64,000 nucleotides of DNA, from assembly GCF_014641615.1 (NCBI RefSeq), contig NZ_BMIB01000003.1:1302001-1366000 (forward strand), read 5' to 3'. This document shows positions 1 to 8,800 of this stretch, one piece after another (within the stretch, counting starts at the first letter, position 1; each line of letters starts with the position of its first letter). Both the position numbers and the translations under genes were made by a program. Source of the DNA: Filimonas zeae. GTDB taxonomy: Bacteria > Bacteroidota > Bacteroidia > Chitinophagales > Chitinophagaceae. The notes below the pieces were generated by a model. The model searched no databases, had not been told where the DNA came from, and saw only the letters and a program-made list of their open reading frames with translations.

Positions 1-534
1 GTAGAGGAGTTTACCAACCAGACTATTCATTACGATCTGGATCTGATACACAGCTACCCGCTGGATACCAAAATGGGCAGCATTACCCACTGGTATTTCT
101 GGACGTTTGGTATTACCGGCGATACCTGGAACCCCTGGCTGCAGGTAACGCCCAATAACGATTACAACAACGCAATAGTGGTGTTACGCAGCCAGCGCTA
201 CCGTACACCCGGTATTGACTACAGCTTTTTGAAACGGTACCCCCGTGTAGTATTTATAGGTCTGCCCGTGGAGTATGAAGATATGAAGCAGGCAGTACCC
301 CAGCTGGAACGTGCCGAATCTGCCAACTTTCTGGAAATGGCGCGTATTATAGCTGGTAGCCGCCTGTTTATAGGCAACCAGAGCTTTGCTTACTCACTGG
401 CCGAGGCGCTGAAAGTAAAAAGACTGTTGGAGATATATCCGGTTTGTCCGCATGTAATCGCCGACGGCGCAAACGGCTATGGTACGCTATACCAGCCACA
501 GTTTGAGAAAATAGTGGCCGATCTTATGCAGTAA
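1..534 (+). CDS. Putative glycosyltransferase, C-terminal part (cut by window start)
   Basis: The reading frame is open from base 1, so the start lies outside the window; about 177 residues remain, ending in TAA at 532-534. The visible part looks like the second Rossmann half of a GT-B/heptosyltransferase-like protein: a strand pattern around VVFIGLPVEYED, then a helix and GSRLFIGNQSFAYSLAEAL, which resembles the donor-side 'guess location, find protected asset' segment of GT9-like proteins. No catalytic residue can be assigned with certainty. It lies 30 bases ahead of another glycosyltransferase on the same strand, so it probably belongs to the same surface-glycan unit. The family assignment is an inference from pattern; related Bacteroidota proteins are often left as hypothetical. 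Confidence 0.6.
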   Translation, partial: VEEFTNQTIHYDLDLIHSYPLDTKMGSITHWYFWTFGITGDTWNPWLQVTPNNDYNNAIVVLRSQRYRTPGIDYSFLKRYPRVVFIGLPVEYEDMKQAVPQLERAESANFLEMARIIAGSRLFIGNQSFAYSLAEALKVKRLLEIYPVCPHVIADGANGYGTLYQPQFEKIVADLMQ

Positions 535-564
535 ATCCTTTTACAGGTAAATTATTTCTATCAT

Positions 565-1527
565 ATGCAAGTACCTCCTGTTTTGTTTATCATTTTCAAC
601 CGGCCTGATACAACACAACAGGTTTTTGCTGCTATCCGAAAGGCAGCACCAGCGCAGCTGTTTATTGCTGCCGATGGCCCCCGCGCCCACAAACCAGGCG
701 AAAGTGAGGTATGTAAACAAACAAGAGCAGTGGTACAGCAGATAGACTGGCCCTGCGAGGTACAAACGTTATTCAGACCCCAAAACCTGGGCGTAAATAA
801 AGGCGTTACCGGCGCTATTGACTGGTTTTTTACGCATGTAGAAGAAGGCATTATACTGGAAGATGATTGCGTACCACATCCTGATTTCTGGGAATACAAC
901 CGGCTGTTGCTGGAAAAGTACCGCCATAACAAGGTGATTAAAATGATTGGTGCCAACAACTTTCAGCAGGGAACAGCAAGAGGCCAGGGCTCCTATTACT
1001 TTTCCGCCATACCCCACATATGGGGCTGGGCCACCTGGAAAAGAGCCTGGCAGGAGTATGACATGCAGATTGCTGCTACCCTATCTGTAAAAGCAGGGCA
1101 GCAACTGATCAGCCAGCTGTTTCCGGAAAAACCGGCTCAGGTATTCTGGTTAAAAATGCTCCAATACCTGCGGGAAGAGCGACCTGCCATTACCTGGGAT
1201 TACCGTTTACCCTATTGCATCTGGCAGCACAACGGCCTTACTATTATACCCAATGTAAACCTGGTAACCAATATTGGCTTTAATGCAGCGGCAACCACTT
1301 CAACAGACAGCAATAACCCGCTGGCCAATATGCCGGTACAGCCCATACTGCCACTGAAACATCCTGATACTGTAATACGGGATACAGAAGCCGATTTATT
1401 CTATTGCAGGCAGTACCTTGCCCAGGTATTCGGCCAAAGCACCTGGAAAACCCGGCTGGAAGAACTGATACCCTGGAAGGTACGGAAACAGCTGCGTGCT
1501 ATTATTCAACAAACGAAGACAAAGTAA
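565..1527 (+). CDS. GT-A fold glycosyltransferase (HlpA/GNT-I-like)
   Basis: A 320-residue protein of the nucleotide-diphospho-sugar transferase type. The N-terminus PPVLFIIFNRPDTTQQVF is typical of Bacteroidota glycosyltransferases sometimes named HlpA-like. An acidic metal/nucleotide-binding motif EDDC lies near residue 99, followed by an HPDFWEY segment. A WGWATWKRAW block near residue 155 is characteristic of this group and resembles GNT-I-like enzymes. There is no signal peptide or membrane segment, so it is probably cytoplasmic and adds a sugar to a lipid-linked or LPS-type acceptor. It lies between two other transferase genes on the same strand, 5 bases before the next start, which indicates an operon. 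Sugar and linkage cannot be read from sequence. Confidence 0.75.
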   Translation: MQVPPVLFIIFNRPDTTQQVFAAIRKAAPAQLFIAADGPRAHKPGESEVCKQTRAVVQQIDWPCEVQTLFRPQNLGVNKGVTGAIDWFFTHVEEGIILEDDCVPHPDFWEYNRLLLEKYRHNKVIKMIGANNFQQGTARGQGSYYFSAIPHIWGWATWKRAWQEYDMQIAATLSVKAGQQLISQLFPEKPAQVFWLKMLQYLREERPAITWDYRLPYCIWQHNGLTIIPNVNLVTNIGFNAAATTSTDSNNPLANMPVQPILPLKHPDTVIRDTEADLFYCRQYLAQVFGQSTWKTRLEELIPWKVRKQLRAIIQQTKTK

Positions 1528-1532
1528 CAGAT

Positions 1533-2510
1533 ATGAACTCCAGAATAGCGTATACTTTATGTTCTGCCAGTCACCTGGCCTATGCCAAAACCATGGCCGA
1601 CGCTCTGGTGAAGCATAACCCGGATTATCAGGTGTTTATTGGCCTGGTGGACAAAATAGATAACCGGTTTGATACCAGCTATTTTGCACCGCATATTGTG
1701 TTACCCATAGAAGAGATGCAGATTGAAACACTGCCACAGATGAGCAGCCAGTATACCATACTGGAGCTGAGCTGCGCGCTTAAACCTTATATGGCGCAAT
1801 ATCTGTTTCAACAATACCAGCCAAAAACACTTATTTATACAGATACAGATATAGTATATTATCACCCATTAACCGTGCTGGAGCAGGCACTGGAGCAGGA
1901 AGATGTACTGGTAACGCCCCACTTTAACACGCCGTTGGATAACACACACTTTCCGGAAGAAAAGGAATTTCTTCGCTCCGGCTTATTCAACGCCGGTTTC
2001 TTTGCCATGAGCAACAAAACTGCTACACATGATTTTCTTGCCTGGTGGAGCTCGAGACTGAAAGATTTATGTTATCTTAATCTGCCACAGGGGCTGGGTG
2101 CAGATCAGAACTGGTTAAACTACGTTCCGGTGTATTTTCCCACAGCAGGTATATACCGGAATAAAGGAGCCAATGTGGCCTACTGGAACCTGCACGAGCG
2201 GCAGGTGACGGTAAACAATAACGTACTCATGGTGAATAATACAGACCCTTTATTGTTTTTCCATTTCAGTGGTTATCCGTTGCACAGTAAAGAGGTAATG
2301 AGCAAACACCAGAACCGGTACCGGCTGGATGCTTTTCCGGTGCTGCAAACACTGTTTCTGGAATATGCAGATGCTGTTAAACGCAACGATGCGGAAAGGT
2401 TTGCAGGCATGAGCTGTTATTATGCCCGTAAAGTACAGAAGCCTACCGGCATAATGGCTACCATTAACAAGGTACTGAAGCCAGTGGGCGTTAAGCTGAA
2501 TAAATTGTAA
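1533..2510 (+). CDS. Glycosyltransferase with DxD motif
   Basis: A 325-residue protein starting at ATG 1533, five bases after the previous stop; the frame is open further upstream but that part overlaps the preceding gene, so the short start is preferred. Residues 1-60 form a nucleotide-sugar binding start (IAYTLCSASHLAYAKTMADAL). A clear DTD metal-binding motif (IYTDTDIVYYHPL) lies near residue 110, and GLGADQNWLNYVP near residue 187 matches the acceptor/base region of GT8-like and related GT-A enzymes. There is no signal peptide. Its role is probably transfer of a hexose in cell-surface glycan assembly, with the two upstream transferases as partners. The exact GT family is uncertain. Confidence 0.7.
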   Translation: MNSRIAYTLCSASHLAYAKTMADALVKHNPDYQVFIGLVDKIDNRFDTSYFAPHIVLPIEEMQIETLPQMSSQYTILELSCALKPYMAQYLFQQYQPKTLIYTDTDIVYYHPLTVLEQALEQEDVLVTPHFNTPLDNTHFPEEKEFLRSGLFNAGFFAMSNKTATHDFLAWWSSRLKDLCYLNLPQGLGADQNWLNYVPVYFPTAGIYRNKGANVAYWNLHERQVTVNNNVLMVNNTDPLLFFHFSGYPLHSKEVMSKHQNRYRLDAFPVLQTLFLEYADAVKRNDAERFAGMSCYYARKVQKPTGIMATINKVLKPVGVKLNKL

Positions 2511-2547
2511 AGCCGGTTGCCTGGCTAATTAAAATGCGGCTACCTGT

Positions 2548-3402
2548 TTAGGGGCGAAAACAGTAAATATTCAGTTGTACATCATATACAGGCTTAGCTC
2601 CCTTTCTGTAAAAAGGGGTGGCATATACTCTTCCCGCTTCCTGTATGTAATAACCAAAGCCGTTTTTAGTTACTATGGCCAGCATTTCATTCAGCTTATG
2701 CCCTTCGGCAAAATTGCCGTGGTATTCCAGGAAAAAGTTATCTACCCGGTACAGCTGATCTTCTATGTCTTTCAACACATCATACTCAGCGCCCTCTATA
2801 TCCACTTTCAGAAAGTCAATTTTAGCATGGCTTATCATTACATCGCGCAGGCGTGCTGTTTTTACCGTAAAGGCTTCACTGCTGGCAAACTGCGCTTCTC
2901 CCCCGCCTTCCATTAAATGGCTGCCCATATCTACCCCGCCTTCAAACTGAAGCGTGGTTTCTTCTTTCCAGATAGCTTTGTTTTCAAGTACCACATGGCT
3001 CAGCTGCTGAGCCGCCACGTTTTTAGATAGCAGCTGAAAATTATACTTATCCGGCTCAAAAGCGGTAATACGTGCGGTGGGACAAATGGTTTTGGTGTAC
3101 AATACGCTCAAACCTATATGTGCGCCGCAATCCAGTACCACGGCATTCTCCGGCAACTGTTGCAGGTATTGTTTATCTATAAATATCTCCCGCACCACAT
3201 CTATAAATTCACGCGGATTTTTTACAAAGAAAGGCTTGCCCAAAAAGGAAACCTGCGCCTCTTTATGTTTGGGAAGGTGCTTGATATACTTGAGTTGCAG
3301 CACACTGAAACCAACTTCTTTATATGGGTTCCGGTTACGAAAAACGTGATTGACATTATGTTTAACTCCCAGCCATATATTGCTCCAGAGACTATTACTC
3401 AT
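2548..3402 (-). CDS. FkbM family SAM-dependent methyltransferase
   Basis: A 284-residue protein with the FkbM-type O-methyltransferase core. The SAM-binding motif I VVLDCGAHIGLSVLYTK lies near residue 88. The acidic residue of motif II is in TAFEPDKYN, and IDFLKVDIEGAEYDVLKDIE near residue 195 is the family's most diagnostic block. FkbM enzymes methylate hydroxyl groups of polyketides and, in many glycan loci, of sugars. With glycosyltransferases and a flippase around it, methylation of a surface sugar is the likeliest role. It is transcribed opposite to the glycosyltransferases and together with the next methyltransferase gene (41 bases between them on the minus strand). The N-terminal 60 residues are poorly defined. 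Confidence 0.85.
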   Translation of the reverse strand: MSNSLWSNIWLGVKHNVNHVFRNRNPYKEVGFSVLQLKYIKHLPKHKEAQVSFLGKPFFVKNPREFIDVVREIFIDKQYLQQLPENAVVLDCGAHIGLSVLYTKTICPTARITAFEPDKYNFQLLSKNVAAQQLSHVVLENKAIWKEETTLQFEGGVDMGSHLMEGGGEAQFASSEAFTVKTARLRDVMISHAKIDFLKVDIEGAEYDVLKDIEDQLYRVDNFFLEYHGNFAEGHKLNEMLAIVTKNGFGYYIQEAGRVYATPFYRKGAKPVYDVQLNIYCFRP

Positions 3403-3443
3403 ACCGTATCCTGATTTGCTAAATGTTGTAAAGGCTTAATGCG

Positions 3444-4148
3444 TTACTTTTTACGCGCTACAAATATATTGTTCAGATAAAGTGATTGATTAGCAGGCAG
3501 CAATTTATTCAGCACCAGTGCAGAAACATTGGGCCCCAGCATAAACAGTATTTTGTATAACCAACGCAACGGCGCTATTTTTTTCATTACCGGGTATATA
3601 CTTTCCTGTGCATACAAACACACCATCTGGCCGATGGTGGTAATAAAATTGCCCGATTTTCTAAACTCCACTATTTCAAAACCGTTTCTTTCAAACAGGC
3701 TTTCAATAGCAAAACGGGTATAGCGGGCAAAATCGTAGGGCACTTCATGCTCATTCCATACAAAAGGACAGGTAAAAAGCAGTTTTGCATCTCTACGGGT
3801 AACGCGGTTCAGTTCCTTCAGCACCTCTTCCAGGTTAAAAACGTGCTCAATAACCTCGGTACACAATACCGCGTCAAAATGTTCATCCGGAAAAGGAATG
3901 TGTTTTCCGTCGTAAAACACGTCAATCTGTTCGTTTTTATGGCTATGGCCTTCATTTTCGTAATCAATGCCAATGTACTCATCTACCGTAAACAGGCTTC
4001 TGTAGGGCTTGGCGCCGCATCCAAAGTCCAGCATCCGGCCCTTCATCCTCCCTGCAAAAAACTCAATACCTTCTTTTAGCCCCTTTCTGGTAAAATAGTT
4101 ATGCTGCATCAATCCCGGAGCAAAATCCTTGCTTATTGTAGTACTCAT
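3444..4148 (-). CDS. Class I SAM-dependent methyltransferase
   Basis: A 234-residue protein. Motif I MLDFGCGAKPYRSLF lies near residue 40, followed by the acidic YIGIDYEN. DAVLCTEVIEHV, near residue 95, is the post-II block of the Methyltransf_11/ubiE-like fold. The C-terminal hydrophobic helix (residues about 190-215, LYKILFMLGPNVSALVLNKLL) is common in methyltransferases from glycan clusters. The substrate is unknown. The gene is upstream of the FkbM gene on the minus strand and divergent from the flippase gene; the 168 bases between this start and the flippase start would have to hold both promoters. I found no clean -7 element there. Confidence 0.8.
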   Translation of the reverse strand: MSTTISKDFAPGLMQHNYFTRKGLKEGIEFFAGRMKGRMLDFGCGAKPYRSLFTVDEYIGIDYENEGHSHKNEQIDVFYDGKHIPFPDEHFDAVLCTEVIEHVFNLEEVLKELNRVTRRDAKLLFTCPFVWNEHEVPYDFARYTRFAIESLFERNGFEIVEFRKSGNFITTIGQMVCLYAQESIYPVMKKIAPLRWLYKILFMLGPNVSALVLNKLLPANQSLYLNNIFVARKK

Positions 4149-4316
4149 AGCTTTAGATCAGATTGTCGTACGCCCGTTTCCTGCGCCGATATGCAGAGAT
4201 AAGTTAAATTACACGAAGAACAAAATATACCGTTTGGGCCGTACCCGTGCCTGCCCCGCGTTTTGCGCTTTTATGTTATTATTGCAAAAATTCAAAAAAA
4301 GCAGCTACCACACAAT

Positions 4317-5819
4317 ATGGGCATTATTCAAAAGCAGAGTATTAAATCCAGTGTCATTATTACTGCAGGATTTTTTCTGGGAGCCTTTAACATTATGGTA
4401 ATAGCCCCAAAAATTCTGAGTGCTGAAGAACTGGGGTTAACCCGTATTGTAACTGATGTAGGCTTAACCCTGGCCACCTTTTGTACACTGGGCTGCGTAA
4501 GTATTATTTACAAGTTCTTTCCTTTTTATAAAAACTACCTGCCGGCAAAAAAAAATGATCTGCCTTTTATTACGCTGATGGTATGTGTTGCAGGTTTGCT
4601 GCTGAGTTTTGGTATTGGTTATCTGCTGCGCAATGTGGTAATAAAAAAGTACAGTGGCAAATCGCCGTTGTTTGTGGAATATAGTTATCTGGTATATCCG
4701 TTCTGTTTTTTTCTGTTGATGTATATGTGGCTGGAAAGCTTTGCATGGTCGTACCAGAAAACCGTACTCTCTAATACCCTGAAGGAAGTGCTGCCGCGGG
4801 TGTTGTTTTCTCTTTTGCTGGTACTGATAGCTATGGGGCTTATTAACCTGCCTGTGTTTATGGTGGTGTTTTCCCTCTCCTATCTGCTGCCCTCTGTTAT
4901 TCTGTTCTGGCTACTGCGTAAAAACGATGGTTTTCAGCTTACACCGCAGATATCACCTGTTACCAGAAGGCTCAAATTCCGCATGGCCAACTTTGGCATT
5001 TATATGTTTGGGGCGCAGTTTTTAAACCTGCTGTCTAAAACCAGCGATACGTTTATTATCTCCGCCAAGGCAGACCGTGGCCTTACCGATGCGGCTGTGT
5101 TTACCCTGGCCACCTATATAGTAACACTGATGGAAATTCCGCAGCGAAGCATTAATGCCATTTCCGTTCCTATTATATCAGAAAGCTGGATGAAGAAGGA
5201 TATGAACAACATTCAGCATATTTACAACCGCAGTGTAAGCAATATGCTTACGGTAGGTTTGCTGATGTTTGCCCTACTGTTTCTGAATGCAGGCAATATG
5301 GCCGCTTACCTGGGTAAAGATTATCATGGTATTGAGCAGGTGGTTTTTCTGATGGGGCTGGCTAAACTGATTGATCTGGGTACGGGTGCCAACGGCATTA
5401 TTATAGGCACGTCCAGCTTCTGGCGGGTAGAGCTTACCTCTAATGTTATATATACCGTACTGGCATTGCCTTTAAACTATATACTGATTAGTTATTTCGG
5501 GCTTATAGGCGCTGCTTACGCCAACCTGGGTTCACAGGTAATATACAATATTATCCGTTATGTGTTTCTGTGGTATAAATTCGGTTTACAGCCTTACACC
5601 TTTAAACACCTGACAATTGTACTGCTTACGGGTGCTATTGTAGCTCCTATGTTTGCCTTTATTCCTGCGTTTAATTCGTGGATAGTGGACGCTATCGTTA
5701 ACACTACCCTGTTCTGTATTGCTTTTATACCGCTGGCTTACGCGCTGAATATATCAGAAGAAATGAATAAGATGATCTACAAACAGCTGTTACGGGTAAA
5801 ACAGCTGTTTGTAAAGTAA
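4317..5819 (+). CDS. Polysaccharide flippase (Wzx/MATE-type, MOP superfamily)
   Basis: A 500-residue integral membrane protein with about 12-14 hydrophobic segments spread over its whole length. The start at ATG 4317 is chosen because MGIIQKQSIKSSVIITAGF is the usual beginning of this Bacteroidota family; an in-frame start 54 bases upstream would only add a charged tail. Members of the MOP superfamily flip undecaprenyl-linked oligosaccharides from the cytoplasmic to the periplasmic face. The position at the end of a run of glycosyltransferases and sugar methyltransferases fits a lipid-linked glycan exporter. It ends one base before the convergent giant secreted-protein gene. Confidence 0.85.
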   Translation: MGIIQKQSIKSSVIITAGFFLGAFNIMVIAPKILSAEELGLTRIVTDVGLTLATFCTLGCVSIIYKFFPFYKNYLPAKKNDLPFITLMVCVAGLLLSFGIGYLLRNVVIKKYSGKSPLFVEYSYLVYPFCFFLLMYMWLESFAWSYQKTVLSNTLKEVLPRVLFSLLLVLIAMGLINLPVFMVVFSLSYLLPSVILFWLLRKNDGFQLTPQISPVTRRLKFRMANFGIYMFGAQFLNLLSKTSDTFIISAKADRGLTDAAVFTLATYIVTLMEIPQRSINAISVPIISESWMKKDMNNIQHIYNRSVSNMLTVGLLMFALLFLNAGNMAAYLGKDYHGIEQVVFLMGLAKLIDLGTGANGIIIGTSSFWRVELTSNVIYTVLALPLNYILISYFGLIGAAYANLGSQVIYNIIRYVFLWYKFGLQPYTFKHLTIVLLTGAIVAPMFAFIPAFNSWIVDAIVNTTLFCIAFIPLAYALNISEEMNKMIYKQLLRVKQLFVK

Positions 5820-5820
5820 T

Positions 5821-8800
5821 TTATCGTACCAATACCACCGTACCGTTGCGCGTAACAGTACCGCAGAGTGTGGTTGCTTTAATGGTATATACAAATGTTC
5901 CGGGTGGCTGCGCCTCTCCCTTATAGCGGCCATCCCAGCAGTCGTCGGGATTTGATGTTACAAACACCCGCTCACCCCATCGGTTGTAAATAACCATCTG
6001 CATGCTTTTAATCAACCCCCATTTGTTAATGCGGAAACAGTCGTTTTTACCATCCCCGTTGGGTGTAAAACCGGTGGCTATCGGGTAAGCGTTGAAGTTA
6101 TTCTTCAGCACACGCACCAGCACACTATCCTCCGAAATACACCCGTTAAAGCCGGTAGCAAACACATGGTACCAGGTACTGGTATCGGTTCTGGCCACGG
6201 GATTATAGCTATACGGTGCAGACAGTGTTGCCGTAGGGTACCATTGATAGGTGGAACCACCCGTTACCGTAAGCTTCGATTCGCCGTATATACAATCAAT
6301 ATCGTTAGAGCGTGATACGGCCAGCAAAGGCTTATCATTCAACGTTACCAGACTGTACAGGGTATCCGTTCTGTTACAGCCCGCATCGTGCATCTCCACT
6401 GCATAACCACCCGGAAGTGTAGGCAGAAACGTAATTGCAGTAGCAGTATTAGCCTCCTGTCCCGGTACCAGCCAGCGATGGGCAGCATTACCGGAAACAT
6501 GGAGCGTAAGACTATCGCCATTGCAAACCGCTGTTTTTTCCGGAAAAAGCGCCAGCACAGCCGGCGGGTTTACTTCCACCCATACCGAATCATCTGCTGT
6601 ACAGGCATTGACTCCCGTAGCAGTAACATAATAACGCGTACCGGTCAGCGGCTGTACCAACGGTGTAGCGCTGGTTGCTTCACGTATATCTGCTCCGCCA
6701 CGCCATTGGTAAGCAACAGCTCCGCCGGTAACAGCCAGGCGCAGGCTGTCGCCCTGGCATATGGCCGTATCAGCCGATACCAGCACCTCAGGTATCTCTT
6801 TTATAGTAAGCGTTATTGCATCTTCTGCTTTACAAAAACGGTTGTATACACTAACGGTATAGCTGGTAGTAACATCAGGTGATGCAAAAGGTGTAGCTAC
6901 GTTGGCGGCAGACAAACCTGTTGCAGGCACCCAACGTACACTGTCGGTATACTGCATATTCTCTGCCCGCACCATCAGGCTGCTCCTCCGGCAATAAGCA
7001 GTATCATTCATCAGTTTTACCTGAGGCATTGGCACTACCTGCACCAGCACAGAATCTTTTACAAAACAGCCATGGGTATTGGTACCTTTTATATAATAAC
7101 GAACGTCGGCCGCAGGGGTTACCTGCTGGCCAGCCAGTGTGGTATTGGTAATACCTTCTGCCGGCTCCCATTCATACACATCAGCACCAGATGCCTGCAG
7201 TGGTACCGGCCTGCCCGCACATACAGCCGTATCATTATTCAGCTGCAATGCAGGAAGGGCATTTACAGTAACCAGCACCGAATCGGCATAGGAGCACTGT
7301 TTGTTATAAGCCGTTAATTTATATTGAGTGGTTACCAACGGAAGCGTAAGCGGGTTTGCAGTAACCGTGTTACTCAGCCCTTCCTCCGGTGTCCAGCGTA
7401 TACTATCTGCATATACCAGTTGCAGGGGTATCATGGTAAATACGTCTTTTTCACAAATAGCCGTGTCATTCATCAGCTTTACCTCCGGCACAGGAATTAC
7501 CGTCAGTTGCATAGAATCCTGCACACTACACCAGGTATTTTTTACCGTTAGTTTATACCTGCCCTCCCGTTCCATGGTATAAGTATTAGCGGTACTACCA
7601 TCCTGCCACTCATAACTAACACCTGATAGAGTAAAGCTTTTCAGCAGCTGCTGCCCGGCGCAAAGCGTGGTATCATTACCCAGCAAAACAGCCTGCAATC
7701 CACGGAAAGCGTAAATAAAGCTATCTCTTGCCATGCACCCATAATTATCTGTATGTACCCAGTAAGTGCCATCCGCTTTTATAATCATACTATCTGCCAG
7801 AGCACCGTTATTCCAGGTAACCGGGGTGGTAAAGCGTGTTTTTAGTACCACACTGTCTGTACAAACCACTGTATCAACCACAGGCACCTGGGCATAACGC
7901 CCTATTACTATCACACTTTTACAAAACGCAGTCTGGTTAGAAAGCCCCTCATTAATCACCAGGTTTATATTATACTTTCCAGGGGTAGTGTAAGTAACTG
8001 CAGGTGGTGCTGCCAGCGTAGATACCGAACCGCTTACTACGGTTGAGCTGGAAAAACGTACACGTGTTATCGTATTATTAGTAACGTTGGGGATAAACGA
8101 ATACAGATCGCCCCCTACCCGGAACATTTTCGACAGTGAATGCGGAAAACTAAGGTTTCCGGTATTGCCATAGGAAGTTACTGCCGGCATACTGGTAATG
8201 GAGCTGCCAAAATCAAGTTTCAACAACTGATTACTGGTTCCATCAATTGCAAAACCGGTAAACCCATCGCAGGAGGCCAGAATATATAAATCCCGGATAT
8301 TGCTGAGCGGAATATCAGAAGTAAGCACTGTACCTGTAGGTACATTCAGCAGAGAAGAGCCAAAATCAAGTCTTACAACACTTTGCGTAGTTGTACTATT
8401 AGCTGCAAATACATGCCACTGATCCTTCACTTTAATAGGAAAAATACCGGTAGGTTCAGATAATAAACCACTGATGGTTCCCAGGTTAACGCCTGTGGGA
8501 ATATTATTGAAGCTGCTGGTGAAGTTTAAACGCACCAGTGTTTTATTGGTAATATTTACCGTAAGGCCATACCAGTTATCACCATCCTTAAACATATATA
8601 GGTCCAGCGGAAAGCCCATTTCACCTACATTACCCAGGTTAGTAACCACCGGGGCGGTATTGGTTACATCAGCCCCAAACTCCATCTTTACCAGGTAAGA
8701 CGGCGCATTCACCAGGTTGCCGCCTACTACAAAAGCGTACCATTTATTCTCATTGTACACCACCTGTATTCCCTCTGCTGAAGTTGGCAGATTGCCATTC

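Noticed and set aside
4263..4316. Upstream in-frame start of the flippase gene
   Set aside because: The added residues are Lys/Gln-rich and unlike the conserved family start that begins at 4317.
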